From Planotetraspora silvatica (lineage in GTDB: Bacteria > Actinomycetota > Actinomycetes > Streptosporangiales > Streptosporangiaceae), in assembly GCF_016863315.1 (NCBI RefSeq), contig NZ_BOOQ01000050.1, forward strand, positions 1 to 64,000: a stretch of 64,000 bases of DNA, in the 5' to 3' direction. The translations under genes were made by a program, and so were the position numbers. The notes beneath the pieces were generated by a model. It saw only the letters and a program-made list of their open reading frames with translations, was not told where the DNA came from and did no database searches. Shown piece by piece: positions 35,049 to 43,358 of the stretch. How positions within the stretch are numbered: the stretch's first letter is position 1; each line of letters opens with the position of its first letter.

Positions 35049-35810
35049 TCAGCCGGGGGTGCGCTTGGAGCGGCCGCTTCGCGGCGTACCCCGGGCGGGC
35101 TTCGCCGCAGGTCCCGCGGCGGACTCCTCCGCCTCTTCGCCGGTCTTGATCTTCAATGCGTTCACCCAGAGTCGCGTGAGCATCGAGACGAGCTCCTCGA
35201 ACGGGATGTCGTCACCGAGGACGTAGGTGCCGTAGGCCATCCGGCCCACCATCGCGTCGACGGCCTTGGCCGCGAGCAGCGGGTCGAGATCGGGGTCGGC
35301 CAGGCCGCGTTCCTGCAGTTCCCTGATGCTGCGGGCGTTGCGCCGAGCGAAGGCCTCTCCGCGTTTGCGGCGCAGCTCGCGCAGGTTCTCGTCGCACGTG
35401 GCCGCCTGCTCAAGCGCGCGCATGAGCCGGGCGTTGCGGCGATACCACGTCAGGTAGGCGCGGTTCCCTGCCTCGATCTCCGCGATCGGGCCGCTGCCGT
35501 GGGTCGCCGCGCGGACGTGCGGGTGCAGCGCGGAGTCCTGGACCTGCTCGAGGACCGCCGCGAAGATCTCCTCCTTGCTGGTGAAGTACACGTAGAAGGA
35601 GCCGACCGAGACGTTGGCCTCGCTGCTGATGTCACTCAGACGGGCGTCGAGGTACCCGTCGTGCTCGAAGACGCGACGGGCCGCCGCTATGAGCCGCTCT
35701 CGTGTCCGCTGACCCCGTGCGGTGGCGGGCAGCGTTCGCTGCCCCGCGATGTCGGGCTCGGCGACTTCGGGCGGGGAATCTGTTGAGGTTGCACGGGATC
35801 GCGAAGGCAT
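35049..35810 (-). CDS. TetR family regulator next to the kinase/ACAD operon
   Basis: Product of 253 residues. A basic, disordered N-terminus (about 1-30) precedes a clear TetR domain: RRVFEHDGYLDARLSDISSE followed by ANVSVGSFYVYFTSKEEIF (about 45-84). A Lys/Arg/Ala-rich tail of 30 residues ends the protein, which may add nonspecific DNA contact. It is divergent from the 36020-41396 operon, with the operator-like promoter at 35931-35959 between them. It is the best candidate for the repressor of that site and perhaps of the whole regulon. Confidence 0.85.
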   Translation of the reverse strand: MPSRSRATSTDSPPEVAEPDIAGQRTLPATARGQRTRERLIAAARRVFEHDGYLDARLSDISSEANVSVGSFYVYFTSKEEIFAAVLEQVQDSALHPHVRAATHGSGPIAEIEAGNRAYLTWYRRNARLMRALEQAATCDENLRELRRKRGEAFARRNARSIRELQERGLADPDLDPLLAAKAVDAMVGRMAYGTYVLGDDIPFEELVSMLTRLWVNALKIKTGEEAEESAAGPAAKPARGTPRSGRSKRTPG

Positions 35811-35869
35811 GTCATCGACAGCCTAGCTGAGGATCGCGTCAGTGCGAACAAGGCCGCTCCACAAGCCAC

Positions 35870-35899
35870 GAACCACGCTTTACCAGCTCGGCGTGGTTC
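35870..35899. repeat. Perfect 9-bp inverted repeat upstream of the TetR gene
   Basis: GAACCACGC (35870-35878) and GCGTGGTTC (35891-35899) are perfect arms 12 nt apart, 60-90 bp upstream of the TetR start. It may be an operator of the TetR gene or an attenuator. It does not resemble the GACCTCA-type sites. Confidence 0.45.
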
Positions 35900-35930
35900 C
35901 GGATGGCCGGAAATCGAGCCACAGGCAAAG

Positions 35931-35959
35931 TTGACGTTGACCTCAATTTCAGATAGAAC
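35931..35959 (+). promoter_or_regulatory. Promoter of the kinase/ACAD operon with operator in the spacer
   Basis: TTGACG (35931-35936) and TAGAAC (35954-35959) are exactly 17 bp apart. The spacer begins TTGACCTCAA (35937-35946), a near-palindrome related to the perfect palindrome at 24384 and to the LivK promoter site. A transcript would start near 35966, 54 nt before the GTG at 36020. Confidence 0.65.
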
Positions 35960-36019
35960 CACGGGGTCGGCGCCCGATCCAGCGGCGGTCTCGACCCACA
36001 GTGAAAGGTTGGTGGTGAC

Positions 36020-36820
36020 GTGCCGTACACGGAGATCGATCGGCAGCGCGACGACATGGGTGTCGTGACGATCACGATGAACCGCCCGCACAAGCTCAAC
36101 GCGTACACCACGACGATGTGCGAAGAGTTGTCCGCCGCCATCGACGACTTCGCCCGCACCGACGCCGACCGCGTCCTGGTCCTGACCGGCGCCGGGCGCG
36201 GGTTCTGCTCAGGCGGCGACCTCTCCGGTCACTTCGAGGCGCTGAAGGCCACGACACGTCAGCTCGGGCACGCCGCCGTGATGCGGGAGGGAATGCACCC
36301 GGTCTCCCGCCGTCTGTTCGCCCTGGACAAGCCCACGATCGCGATGGTCAACGGCCCGGCCATCGCCGGCGGCCTCACTCTCGCGCTGCTGTGCGACATC
36401 CGCGTCGCCGCCGACACCGCCGTCCTCGGCGACACCAGCGGCGCGGCCGGAGCGCTCCCGGACGAGGGAGGCGCGTGGCTGTTCCCCCGCGCCATGGGCT
36501 ACGACCAGGCGTTCAAGATGGTCGCCCTCAGCGAGAAGTACGACGCCGCCACGGCTCTGCGCCTCGGCCTGGTCACCGAGGTCGTCCCCGCCGCCGAGTT
36601 GCGTGAGCACACGATGGGCCTCGCGCGCGACCTCGCGTCGCGGGCCGCCGTCACCCTCCGCATCGCCAAACGGATCATGCGGCGAGGCCTCGAGTCCACG
36701 TTCGAGGCGTCGCTCGGCGACGCCGAGATGGCGGTCGTGATGAACAACGACACCGAGGACGCACGCGAAGGCGTCGCCGCCTTCCTCGAGCGCCGCAAGC
36801 CCACCTTCGAAGGCGCGTGA
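36020..36820 (+). CDS. Enoyl-CoA hydratase/isomerase family protein
   Basis: Product of 266 residues of the crotonase fold, starting at GTG 36020. VLTGAGRGFCSGGDLSGHF (about 55-73) forms the first oxyanion-hole segment, and LPDEGGAWLFPRAMG has the acidic residue of the PaaG-like active site. It is first in a six-gene operon whose other members are SDRs, a kinase and an ACAD. It probably handles the enoyl-CoA formed after the kinase/ACAD step; isomerisation instead of hydration is possible. Confidence 0.85.
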   Translation: MPYTEIDRQRDDMGVVTITMNRPHKLNAYTTTMCEELSAAIDDFARTDADRVLVLTGAGRGFCSGGDLSGHFEALKATTRQLGHAAVMREGMHPVSRRLFALDKPTIAMVNGPAIAGGLTLALLCDIRVAADTAVLGDTSGAAGALPDEGGAWLFPRAMGYDQAFKMVALSEKYDAATALRLGLVTEVVPAAELREHTMGLARDLASRAAVTLRIAKRIMRRGLESTFEASLGDAEMAVVMNNDTEDAREGVAAFLERRKPTFEGA

Positions 36821-36826
36821 AACGGC

Positions 36827-37624
36827 ATGACCGAAACCCCCCGCACGGTTCCCGGCCGTTCGGCCCCGCTGGCCGGCCGTACCGCGCTGGTCACCGGCGG
36901 ATCCCGCGGCATCGGCCTGGGCATCTCCCGCCTGTTCGCCGAACTCGGGGCCAACGTGCTCATCGTCTCCCGCCGCGAACCCTCCCTCCTCGAGGCGGTC
37001 CGCTCCATCACGGAGACCGGTGTGGACCCCGGCGCCGTGCTCCATCGCGTCGGCAAGGCGGACTCGGAGGACGACGCGCACGCGAGCGTGGCGCTCGCGG
37101 TCGAACGGTTCGGCGGCCTCGACATCCTGGTCAACAACGCCGCGACGAACCCCTATTTCGGTCCCCTCGTCGGGATCAGCCGCAGCCAGGCCGACAAGAC
37201 CGTCGCGGTCAACCTCTGGGGACCGCTCATGTGGGTCCAGGCCGCCTGGGAGCAGCACATGCGCGAGCACGGCGGCGCGGTGCTCAACATCTCCTCCACC
37301 AGCGGGATCGACGTGGACGTCGACCTCGGCTGGTACGGCGTCACCAAGGCCGGGCTGATCCACCTCACCAGGCTTCTCGCGATGGAACTGGCTCCGGCGG
37401 TCCGCGTCAACGCCATCTGCCCTGGCCTGGTCAAGACCGACATGTCCCGCGCGTTGTGGGAGAACGGCGAAGACGGGGTCGCCGCGACGATGCCGCTGGC
37501 CCGGCTCGGAAGTCCCCGGGACATCGCCGAGGCCGCGGCCTACCTCTGCTCTGACGCCGCCTCCTGGGTGACCGGGCAGACGCTGGCGGTCGACGGCGGT
37601 TATCTCGTACGGCCGTCGGCATGA
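36827..37624 (+). CDS. SDR family oxidoreductase
   Basis: Product of 265 residues. TGGSRGIGLGIS (about 24-35), NNAATNPYFG, the catalytic SSTSG and WYGVTKAG (YxxxK), and VDGGYLV at the end are all present. It starts 6 bp after the hydratase gene and its stop overlaps the start of the kinase gene (ATGA). It is likely NAD(P)-dependent and acts on a hydroxyacyl or ketoacyl intermediate of the same pathway. Its closest role model is the SDR found beside APH-type kinases and ACADs in ACAD10/11-like clusters. Confidence 0.85.
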   Translation: MTETPRTVPGRSAPLAGRTALVTGGSRGIGLGISRLFAELGANVLIVSRREPSLLEAVRSITETGVDPGAVLHRVGKADSEDDAHASVALAVERFGGLDILVNNAATNPYFGPLVGISRSQADKTVAVNLWGPLMWVQAAWEQHMREHGGAVLNISSTSGIDVDVDLGWYGVTKAGLIHLTRLLAMELAPAVRVNAICPGLVKTDMSRALWENGEDGVAATMPLARLGSPRDIAEAAAYLCSDAASWVTGQTLAVDGGYLVRPSA

Positions 37625-38640
37625 CCGAGCTCCCGGGTCTCGACCTCAGGAGGTTGGAGGTCTGGCTGGACCGGAATCGGCCGGGCCTGCGCCAGGGCGA
37701 GCTCAGCGGGCGGCTGCTGACCGGCGGGAAGTCCAACCTCACCTACCGGCTCACCGACGGCGTCCACGCATGGGCGCTGCGCCGCCCGCCGCTCGGCCAC
37801 GTTCTGCCGACCGCCCACGACATGGCCCGGGAATTCCGCGTGATCAGCGCCCTGCGCGGGACGGGCATCCCGGTCGCCGGCGCCGTCGTGCTCGGTGAGG
37901 ACCCCGAGGTCGCGACAGCGCCGTTCTACCTGATGGACTTCGTCGACGGCCGCGTCCTGAGCTCCGCCGACGACACCCTCGCGCTGTCCCCGCAGGAAGC
38001 CGTCAGGACCGGTGAGCTGCTGGTCGACACCCTCGCCGCCCTTCACGTGCTCGACCCCGAGTCGGTCGGCCTGGCGGATTTCGGTCGCCCGGCAGGGTTC
38101 CTCGAACGGCAACTGAAGCGCTGGCACCAGCAGTGGCGCTCTTCCGAGACGCGCCCGCTCGACCTGCTTCAGGCCACAGTGGACAGGCTCTCCACGGCGG
38201 TCCCCGACGGAGCGCGACCGGCGATCGTGCACGGCGACTTCCGGTTGGCGAACACGATCTTCACGTCGGCCCTCGACCGGATCGCCGCCGTCATCGACTG
38301 GGAGATGGCCACGGTCGGCGATCCGCTCACGGACCTGGGCGTGCTCATGGTCTACCAATCGCTCGCCGCGGACGGCGATTTCGGCCTCGCCCCGCTGCGG
38401 CCCGTTGCAGGCCACCTCACCGCCGCTCAAATGGCCGAACGCTACCGGACACGGTCGTCCCGTGACCTCGGGCGGCTGAACTGGTACATCGGGTTCGGTT
38501 TCTTCAAGTTGGCAGTCATCTCCGAGACCATCCGCCATCGCCATCTCGCCGGCAAGACGGTGGGAGCGGGCTTCGATCGCCCCGGCGACGACGTCCCCGC
38601 GATGCTCGAGGCGGCCCTGCAAGCCCTCTCCGACGATTAG
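37621..38640 (+). CDS. APH-type phosphotransferase, ACAD10/11-associated
   Basis: Product of 339 residues with a kinase fold of the aminoglycoside phosphotransferase superfamily. It has LTGGKSNLTYRL (glycine-rich loop, about 35-46), ALRRPP (ATP-binding Lys position replaced by Arg), the catalytic loop IVHGDFRLANTIF (about 202-214) and the Mg-binding IDWEMATVGDP. This subfamily is the one fused to or adjacent to ACAD10/ACAD11-type dehydrogenases. It phosphorylates the 4-hydroxyl of 4-hydroxyacyl-CoAs in the lva (levulinate) pathway and in mammals. The ACAD gene follows 9 bp downstream, which supports that reaction rather than drug resistance. Confidence 0.85.
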   Translation: MTELPGLDLRRLEVWLDRNRPGLRQGELSGRLLTGGKSNLTYRLTDGVHAWALRRPPLGHVLPTAHDMAREFRVISALRGTGIPVAGAVVLGEDPEVATAPFYLMDFVDGRVLSSADDTLALSPQEAVRTGELLVDTLAALHVLDPESVGLADFGRPAGFLERQLKRWHQQWRSSETRPLDLLQATVDRLSTAVPDGARPAIVHGDFRLANTIFTSALDRIAAVIDWEMATVGDPLTDLGVLMVYQSLAADGDFGLAPLRPVAGHLTAAQMAERYRTRSSRDLGRLNWYIGFGFFKLAVISETIRHRHLAGKTVGAGFDRPGDDVPAMLEAALQALSDD

Positions 38641-38649
38641 GGAGACATC

Positions 38650-39876
38650 ATGGACTTCGCGCACAGTGAGCGATCTCTTCAACTGCAGGAGGACCTGCGG
38701 CGATTTCTCGACGAACACGTTTACCCCGCCGAGCCGGTCTACGAGGAGCAGGCGGCCGCCAACCGCGCGGCCGGCACCACCTTCCGCACTCCCGCCGTGC
38801 TCGCCGGACTCAAGGTGGAAGCGCGCAAACGCGGGCTGTGGAACCTGTTCCTGCCCGACGAGCGGCACGGCGCCGGGTTGAGCGTCCTCGACTACGCACC
38901 CGTCGCCGAACTCAGCGGCCGGTCGCACCTGATCGCGCCCGAGGTCATGAACTGCGCGGCACCCGACACCGGCAACATGGAACTGCTCGCCATGTTCGCC
39001 ACCGAGGCTCAGTCCGCGCAGTGGCTGACCCCACTACTCGAGGGCGAGATCCGCTCCTGCTTCTCGATGACAGAACCGGCCGTGGCCTCCTCCGACGCCG
39101 CCAACATCGCCACCACCATCACGCTCGACGGCGACGAATACGTCGTCAACGGCCGCAAGTGGTGGTCGACCGGAGCGCTTCGCGAGGAGTGCAAGGTCGC
39201 CATCGTGATGGGCGTCAGCGACCCGGACGCCGCCAAGTACTCGCGCCACTCGATGATCCTGGTGCCCCTGGACACCCCCGGGGTCACAGTCGAGCGCTCC
39301 ACCAGCGTCTTCGGCTACGACGACGGCCCCCACGGCGGGCACGGCATCATCGACTACGACAACGTCCGGGTGCCGCGCGAGAACCTGCTCGGTCCCCAGG
39401 GCGGCGGCTTCATGATGGCGCAGGCCCGCCTCGGACCCGGCCGGATCCACCACTGCATGAGGTCCCTCGGAATGGCGGAGCGAGCGCTCGAACTGATGTG
39501 TGACCGCGCCGCCTCACGGACGGCCTTCGGCCGGCCGATCGCCTCTCATGGCGTCGTCCAGGAGTGGATCGCCGAGTCACGGCTGGCCATCGACCAAGCC
39601 CGGCTGATGGTTCTCAAGGCCGCGTGGCTCATCGACACCGTCGGCGCCGGCGAGGCCCGCACCGAGATCTCAGCGATCAAGGTGGCCGCGCCTCGCGCGG
39701 CGAGCTACGTGCTCGACCGCGCCATCCAGGTGCACGGCGGCGCGGGCGTCTCCGCGGAGACCCCGCTCGCCGGAGCATGGGCCCAGCTCAGGACACTGCA
39801 TCTGGCCGACGGGCCGGACGAGGTGCACCTCAGGTCGATCGCCCGTCAGGAACTGCGCCGAAGGGGCGCCGCGTGA
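38650..39876 (+). CDS. ACAD10/11-like acyl-CoA dehydrogenase
   Basis: Product of 408 residues. The ACAD10/11 subgroup pattern is visible: NCAAPDTGNMELLAMF (about 99-114), SCFSMTEPAVASSDAANIAT (about 137-156) and GRKWWSTGA. The C-terminal domain has ASRTAFGRPIASHGVVQEWI and IQVHGGAGVS. In characterised members the enzyme acts after the kinase: it eliminates phosphate from 4-phosphoacyl-CoA and helps rearrange it to a 3-hydroxyacyl-CoA. AGGGAG precedes the ATG. Its stop overlaps the next SDR start. Confidence 0.85.
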   Translation: MDFAHSERSLQLQEDLRRFLDEHVYPAEPVYEEQAAANRAAGTTFRTPAVLAGLKVEARKRGLWNLFLPDERHGAGLSVLDYAPVAELSGRSHLIAPEVMNCAAPDTGNMELLAMFATEAQSAQWLTPLLEGEIRSCFSMTEPAVASSDAANIATTITLDGDEYVVNGRKWWSTGALREECKVAIVMGVSDPDAAKYSRHSMILVPLDTPGVTVERSTSVFGYDDGPHGGHGIIDYDNVRVPRENLLGPQGGGFMMAQARLGPGRIHHCMRSLGMAERALELMCDRAASRTAFGRPIASHGVVQEWIAESRLAIDQARLMVLKAAWLIDTVGAGEARTEISAIKVAAPRAASYVLDRAIQVHGGAGVSAETPLAGAWAQLRTLHLADGPDEVHLRSIARQELRRRGAA

Positions 39877-40655
39877 CCCCGGCGGGTGCGATCATCGTCG
39901 TCACCGGCGGCGGCAGCGGCATCGGCGCCGCCCTCGCGGCCCGCTTCGCCGCCGAGGGCGCCGAAGCGGTGATCGTCGCCGACATCGACGCCGGAGCCGC
40001 CCGGTCGGTCGCCGGACGGATCGGGGCCCTCCCCGAACCCCTCGACGTCGCCGACCCCGCCGCCGTGACAGACCTGGTCGAGCGGACGGTGACGCGGTTC
40101 GGACGCGTCGACCTGTTCTGCGCCAACGCCGGAATCTCCACCGAGGTCGGCCTCGACGCACCCGACGAGACGTGGAGACGGGCATTCGACGTCAACGTCA
40201 TGGCCCACGTGTACGCGGCACGAGCCGTCGTGCCGCACATGCTCGCTCGTGGCCGCGGCCACTTCCTGGCCACGGCCTCGGCGGCCGGGCTGCTCACGGC
40301 TCCCGCCGACGCGCCCTACTCGGTGACCAAGCACGCCGCCGTCGGATTCGCCGAGTGGCTCGCGATCGCCTACGGCGACCGTGGCATCGACGTCAGCGTG
40401 CTGTGCCCGATGGGCGTGGCCACCCCCATGCTGATGAGACCTCTGGAGGCGGGCGTCGCCTCCGCCAGGGCCGTTGCGGCGTCCGGGGAGATTCTCAGCC
40501 CGGAGTCCGTCGCCGATGCCGTGATCAAGGGTCTCGCCGCCGGCGACTTCCTCATCCTCCCGCACCCGGAGGTCGGCACGTTCTGGGCGAAGAAGGCCGC
40601 ACGCCCGGACCGCTGGCTGACGGCCATGCGCGGGCTCGGCGGCGAGCCCTCCTGA
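39873..40655 (+). CDS. SDR family oxidoreductase
   Basis: Product of 260 residues from the GTG at 39873, overlapping the ACAD stop (GTGA). TGGGSGIGAALA (about 11-22), CANAGIS, and ASAAG with PYSVTKHA (YxxxK) are intact. The C-terminus (LPHPEVGTFWAKKAARPDRW) is of the type found in SDRs near fatty-acid and steroid catabolic genes. It is probably co-transcribed with the kinase and ACAD. The substrate is not predictable from sequence. Confidence 0.8.
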   Translation: MTPAGAIIVVTGGGSGIGAALAARFAAEGAEAVIVADIDAGAARSVAGRIGALPEPLDVADPAAVTDLVERTVTRFGRVDLFCANAGISTEVGLDAPDETWRRAFDVNVMAHVYAARAVVPHMLARGRGHFLATASAAGLLTAPADAPYSVTKHAAVGFAEWLAIAYGDRGIDVSVLCPMGVATPMLMRPLEAGVASARAVAASGEILSPESVADAVIKGLAAGDFLILPHPEVGTFWAKKAARPDRWLTAMRGLGGEPS

Positions 40656-40682
40656 CGAATCGGACATCAAGGAGCACACATC

Positions 40683-41396
40683 ATGGGCAAACTCGATGGC
40701 AGGGTCGCCGTCGTCACCGGAGGTTCTTCCGGCATCGGCGCGGGCGCCGCCCGCCACCTGCGAGACGAGGGAGCCCAGGTGTGCATCACCGACGTCAACG
40801 CCCCTGACGACGGTGGCGGCCTGATGTTCCTCGATCACGACGTGTCCTCGGCTGACGCGTGGCGGCGGGTGCACGACCGGGTCGTGGCCGAGTTCGGCAG
40901 AGTAGACGTCCTGGTGAACAACGCGGGGATCTTCCTGCCCGGCATGATCGCCGACATCTCGCTAGAGGTGTGGAATCGGACCCTCGCCGTCAACCAGACC
41001 GGAATCCTGCTCGGTATGCAGACGTTCGCGGACGTTCTGGAGGAGTCCGGCCGCGGTTCCATCGTCAACATGTCGTCGTACGCGGGAATGCAAGGGCATG
41101 GAACCTCCGTCGGCTACCAGGCGGCGAAGTGGGCCGTCCGCGGCATGACCCGCTTCGCCGCACGTGAGTTCGCCCCTCGCGGGATCCGCGTCAACGCCGT
41201 CGTGCCGGGATTCGTCGACACGCCCATGATGGCGGCCGGAGGGAAAGAGCTTCGGGACACCGTCGTGCGCCGCACTCCGCTCGGCCGCCTGGGCGACGTC
41301 ACCGACATCGCGTATGCGATCAGCTATCTGTCCGGTGACGAGAGCGCCTTCGTCACCGGAACCGAGATCGTCGTGGACGGCGGGATGCTCGCGTAG
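40683..41396 (+). CDS. SDR family oxidoreductase, steroid-dehydrogenase-like
   Basis: Product of 237 residues. TGGSSGIGAGAA (about 13-24), NNAGIF, SSYAG with GYQAAKWA (YxxxK) and the C-terminal VVDGGMLA mark a classical SDR. The pattern resembles 3-alpha/20-beta-hydroxysteroid dehydrogenases. AAGGAG precedes the ATG at 40683. It is last in the operon and is followed by a strong terminator. Confidence 0.8.
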   Translation: MGKLDGRVAVVTGGSSGIGAGAARHLRDEGAQVCITDVNAPDDGGGLMFLDHDVSSADAWRRVHDRVVAEFGRVDVLVNNAGIFLPGMIADISLEVWNRTLAVNQTGILLGMQTFADVLEESGRGSIVNMSSYAGMQGHGTSVGYQAAKWAVRGMTRFAAREFAPRGIRVNAVVPGFVDTPMMAAGGKELRDTVVRRTPLGRLGDVTDIAYAISYLSGDESAFVTGTEIVVDGGMLA

Positions 41397-41453
41397 GGGC
41401 TCGATCGACCGCGGTCATGCGGCTCATCCGGTTTCCCCGGACGGCAAATGGCC

Positions 41454-41488
41454 GACGAGCCCGCGGGCAGGTTGCCTGCGGGCTCGTC
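41454..41488. terminator. Bidirectional terminator after the kinase/ACAD operon
   Basis: GACGAGCCCGC and GCGGGCTCGTC are perfect 11-bp arms; the stem extends through a G-T pair and three more pairs to a 5-nt loop. It separates the operon from the convergent RTX protein gene ending at 41502. Confidence 0.8.
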
Positions 41489-41501
41489 CCACGTCAGGGG
41501 A

Positions 41502-43358
41502 TCAGGAGATGTTCGAGGTGCTTGCGCAGTCGGCGAAGGTGTTGGTTCCAGTGCCGCCTGCACAGGAGTCCGACGGGCCGAAGCCGCCGTTGAGGTAGTC
41601 GTTCCCGGCCATCCCGACAAGGGTGTCCTTGCCGTCGCCCCCCCACAGTTCGTCGTTTCCGTCCATGGCGAGAAGCAGGTCGTCACCGGCCATGCTGACC
41701 AGTTTCTCGCCGTTTTCACGGCCGCTCAGCGTGTCGTCGTAGGCCGTGCCGTAGATCCATTCGAAGTCGTTGAAGACTCGATCACCCTCGCCCGGCATGC
41801 CGTTCGGGGTCACCCGGCTGAGGCTCACATCGACCCCGGCGGTCGCGTCAAGGTACAGCAGCGCATCGGTGCCGACGCCCCCGTTCATGCTGTCGGCACC
41901 CACGCTCCCCAGGACCACGTCGTTGCCCTCGTTGCCCTCGATCCGATCATCACCCGCGCCGCCGTAGAGGGCGTCGTCGCCGGGACCACCGTCGATGACG
42001 TCGTCACCACCCAGCCCGCAGATCACGTCGTTCCCGCCGGCGCCGTAAACGGTGTCCGGCCCAGGAGACCCGTACAGGACGTCGTCGAACGGCGAACCGT
42101 AGAGCGGCTCGGAACCGGAACTGGAGCCGGTGACGAAATCACCCGCACAGTCCTGCGCCTGGTCACGCAGAACGACGCCCCAGCGGTTCGCTTCGGTCTC
42201 ACCGTTCGTCAGCAGGTAACGGCCATCGCGGGACAGCACCGAGCCTGTGACGGGCGCCGTAACCGATGACGCCCGGCCGTCCATACCGGTCAGCACGCGA
42301 CGCGCACCTGTCGCCAGGTTCCAGAAGACCAGAACCGGACTGGGGCTGCCGCCCCATTGCGAGTAGAGCACGTAGCGGCCGTTCGCGCTGATGGTGGCAC
42401 CGGTGGCGGCGCCGGTGTCGGGTAAGCCCGCGCCGGCTCCCCGGGTGACCGTCCCGCTCACCAGATCCAGAACGTAGACATCCGGGAAGGTGTCGGTGTC
42501 CTCGGGGATCAGGGCATCCTGGGTGACGAGCGTCATCTTGCCGCTGTTGCTGATGCCGCCGATCGGGTTCTGTTCCCAGCCGAACAGGCTGGCCACTCGG
42601 GTATACGTTCCGGTCACCTGATCGTGGACCGACACCCAACTCTTCGAACCGTCCAGCCAGGTGAACACGATGAACCGGCCCCCGGGGCTGACCGCCGAGC
42701 CGTAGGCGACCGACGGGGCGCCGTTCACGGGGGCAAGAGGATCTTTCAGCAACCGGGTGACCCCCGTCACCAGATCGCGTACGTACCAGTTCAGGGTCCC
42801 CGCTCCCGGAACCTGAGGGAGCCGCGACTTGAATACGACCGTGCGCCCCCCGTCGAAGGACAATTCGCCTATCCAGCTTTGCTTCTGGCCGTCCGGCACA
42901 TCCAGCCGGGTTTCAACGCCCGTGGTCAGGTCCCTCACGTACAGCTGGGAGCAACTGCCGCCGCATTCGGTGAGGTAGACCGCCCTGCTGCCATCTTCGT
43001 TCAGGTAAGCGCGGCTTGTGGGGAGGGAGATGGACTGCCCGGTTCTCCGGTTCAGAACGACGCTGTGCGTCTCATTCGGTTGGTAGGACGTGGAAGCGTA
43101 AACGATCGTGTTGCCATCGGCGCTGATGGCGGATGCGACGAAGTCGCCTGTGTACGGCGCGGAGTCGCCGTAGGTCCCGGAAAAACCTGCCACCGTCGCC
43201 GCCGGAAGCGGCGGACTCGGCACAGTCGCCGTGCTGAAACCGCCGGCGGCGTCCGCATGGGCCGGGGACAGCGGGGACACCAATGTGGTGGACAGTGCGG
43301 CGGCCAGGACGACCAGCGGCAGTAAGGCCCTGCCCTTATGGACGAAGACACGCCTCAT
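41502..43358 (-). CDS. Secreted beta-propeller plus RTX calcium-binding protein
   Basis: Product of 618 residues from the ATG at 43358 (GAGGAG upstream). A signal peptide covers residues 1-36 (ending AHA). Residues about 45-400 contain repeated WD40/TolB-like propeller blades (ISADGNTIVYAS, VSPGGRFIVFTW, ISANGRYVLYSQ, LSRDGRYLLTNG). From about 421 to 605 there are RTX nonapeptide-type repeats such as YGAGGNDVICGLGGDDVIDG and YGGAGDDRIEGNEGND, which bind calcium in a parallel beta-roll. Such repeats are commonest in Gram-negative type I-secreted proteins; here an ordinary Sec signal is present. Function unknown, probably extracellular binding or structural. Confidence 0.85.
   Translation of the reverse strand: MRRVFVHKGRALLPLVVLAAALSTTLVSPLSPAHADAAGGFSTATVPSPPLPAATVAGFSGTYGDSAPYTGDFVASAISADGNTIVYASTSYQPNETHSVVLNRRTGQSISLPTSRAYLNEDGSRAVYLTECGGSCSQLYVRDLTTGVETRLDVPDGQKQSWIGELSFDGGRTVVFKSRLPQVPGAGTLNWYVRDLVTGVTRLLKDPLAPVNGAPSVAYGSAVSPGGRFIVFTWLDGSKSWVSVHDQVTGTYTRVASLFGWEQNPIGGISNSGKMTLVTQDALIPEDTDTFPDVYVLDLVSGTVTRGAGAGLPDTGAATGATISANGRYVLYSQWGGSPSPVLVFWNLATGARRVLTGMDGRASSVTAPVTGSVLSRDGRYLLTNGETEANRWGVVLRDQAQDCAGDFVTGSSSGSEPLYGSPFDDVLYGSPGPDTVYGAGGNDVICGLGGDDVIDGGPGDDALYGGAGDDRIEGNEGNDVVLGSVGADSMNGGVGTDALLYLDATAGVDVSLSRVTPNGMPGEGDRVFNDFEWIYGTAYDDTLSGRENGEKLVSMAGDDLLLAMDGNDELWGGDGKDTLVGMAGNDYLNGGFGPSDSCAGGTGTNTFADCASTSNIS

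Noticed and set aside
35839-36159. A 106-codon minus-strand frame upstream of the TetR gene that could be taken for a transposase fragment.
   Set aside because: It crosses the promoter and start of the plus-strand operon, and no transposase motif is present.
37621-38640. Reading the APH-type protein as an aminoglycoside resistance enzyme.
   Set aside because: Its sequence pattern and its place 9 bp before an ACAD10/11-like gene fit acyl-CoA metabolism much better.
20701-41396. Treating the CoA cluster as a polyketide or other biosynthetic gene cluster.
   Set aside because: No ketosynthase, acyl carrier protein or NRPS domain is present. The enzyme set and importer point to degradation.
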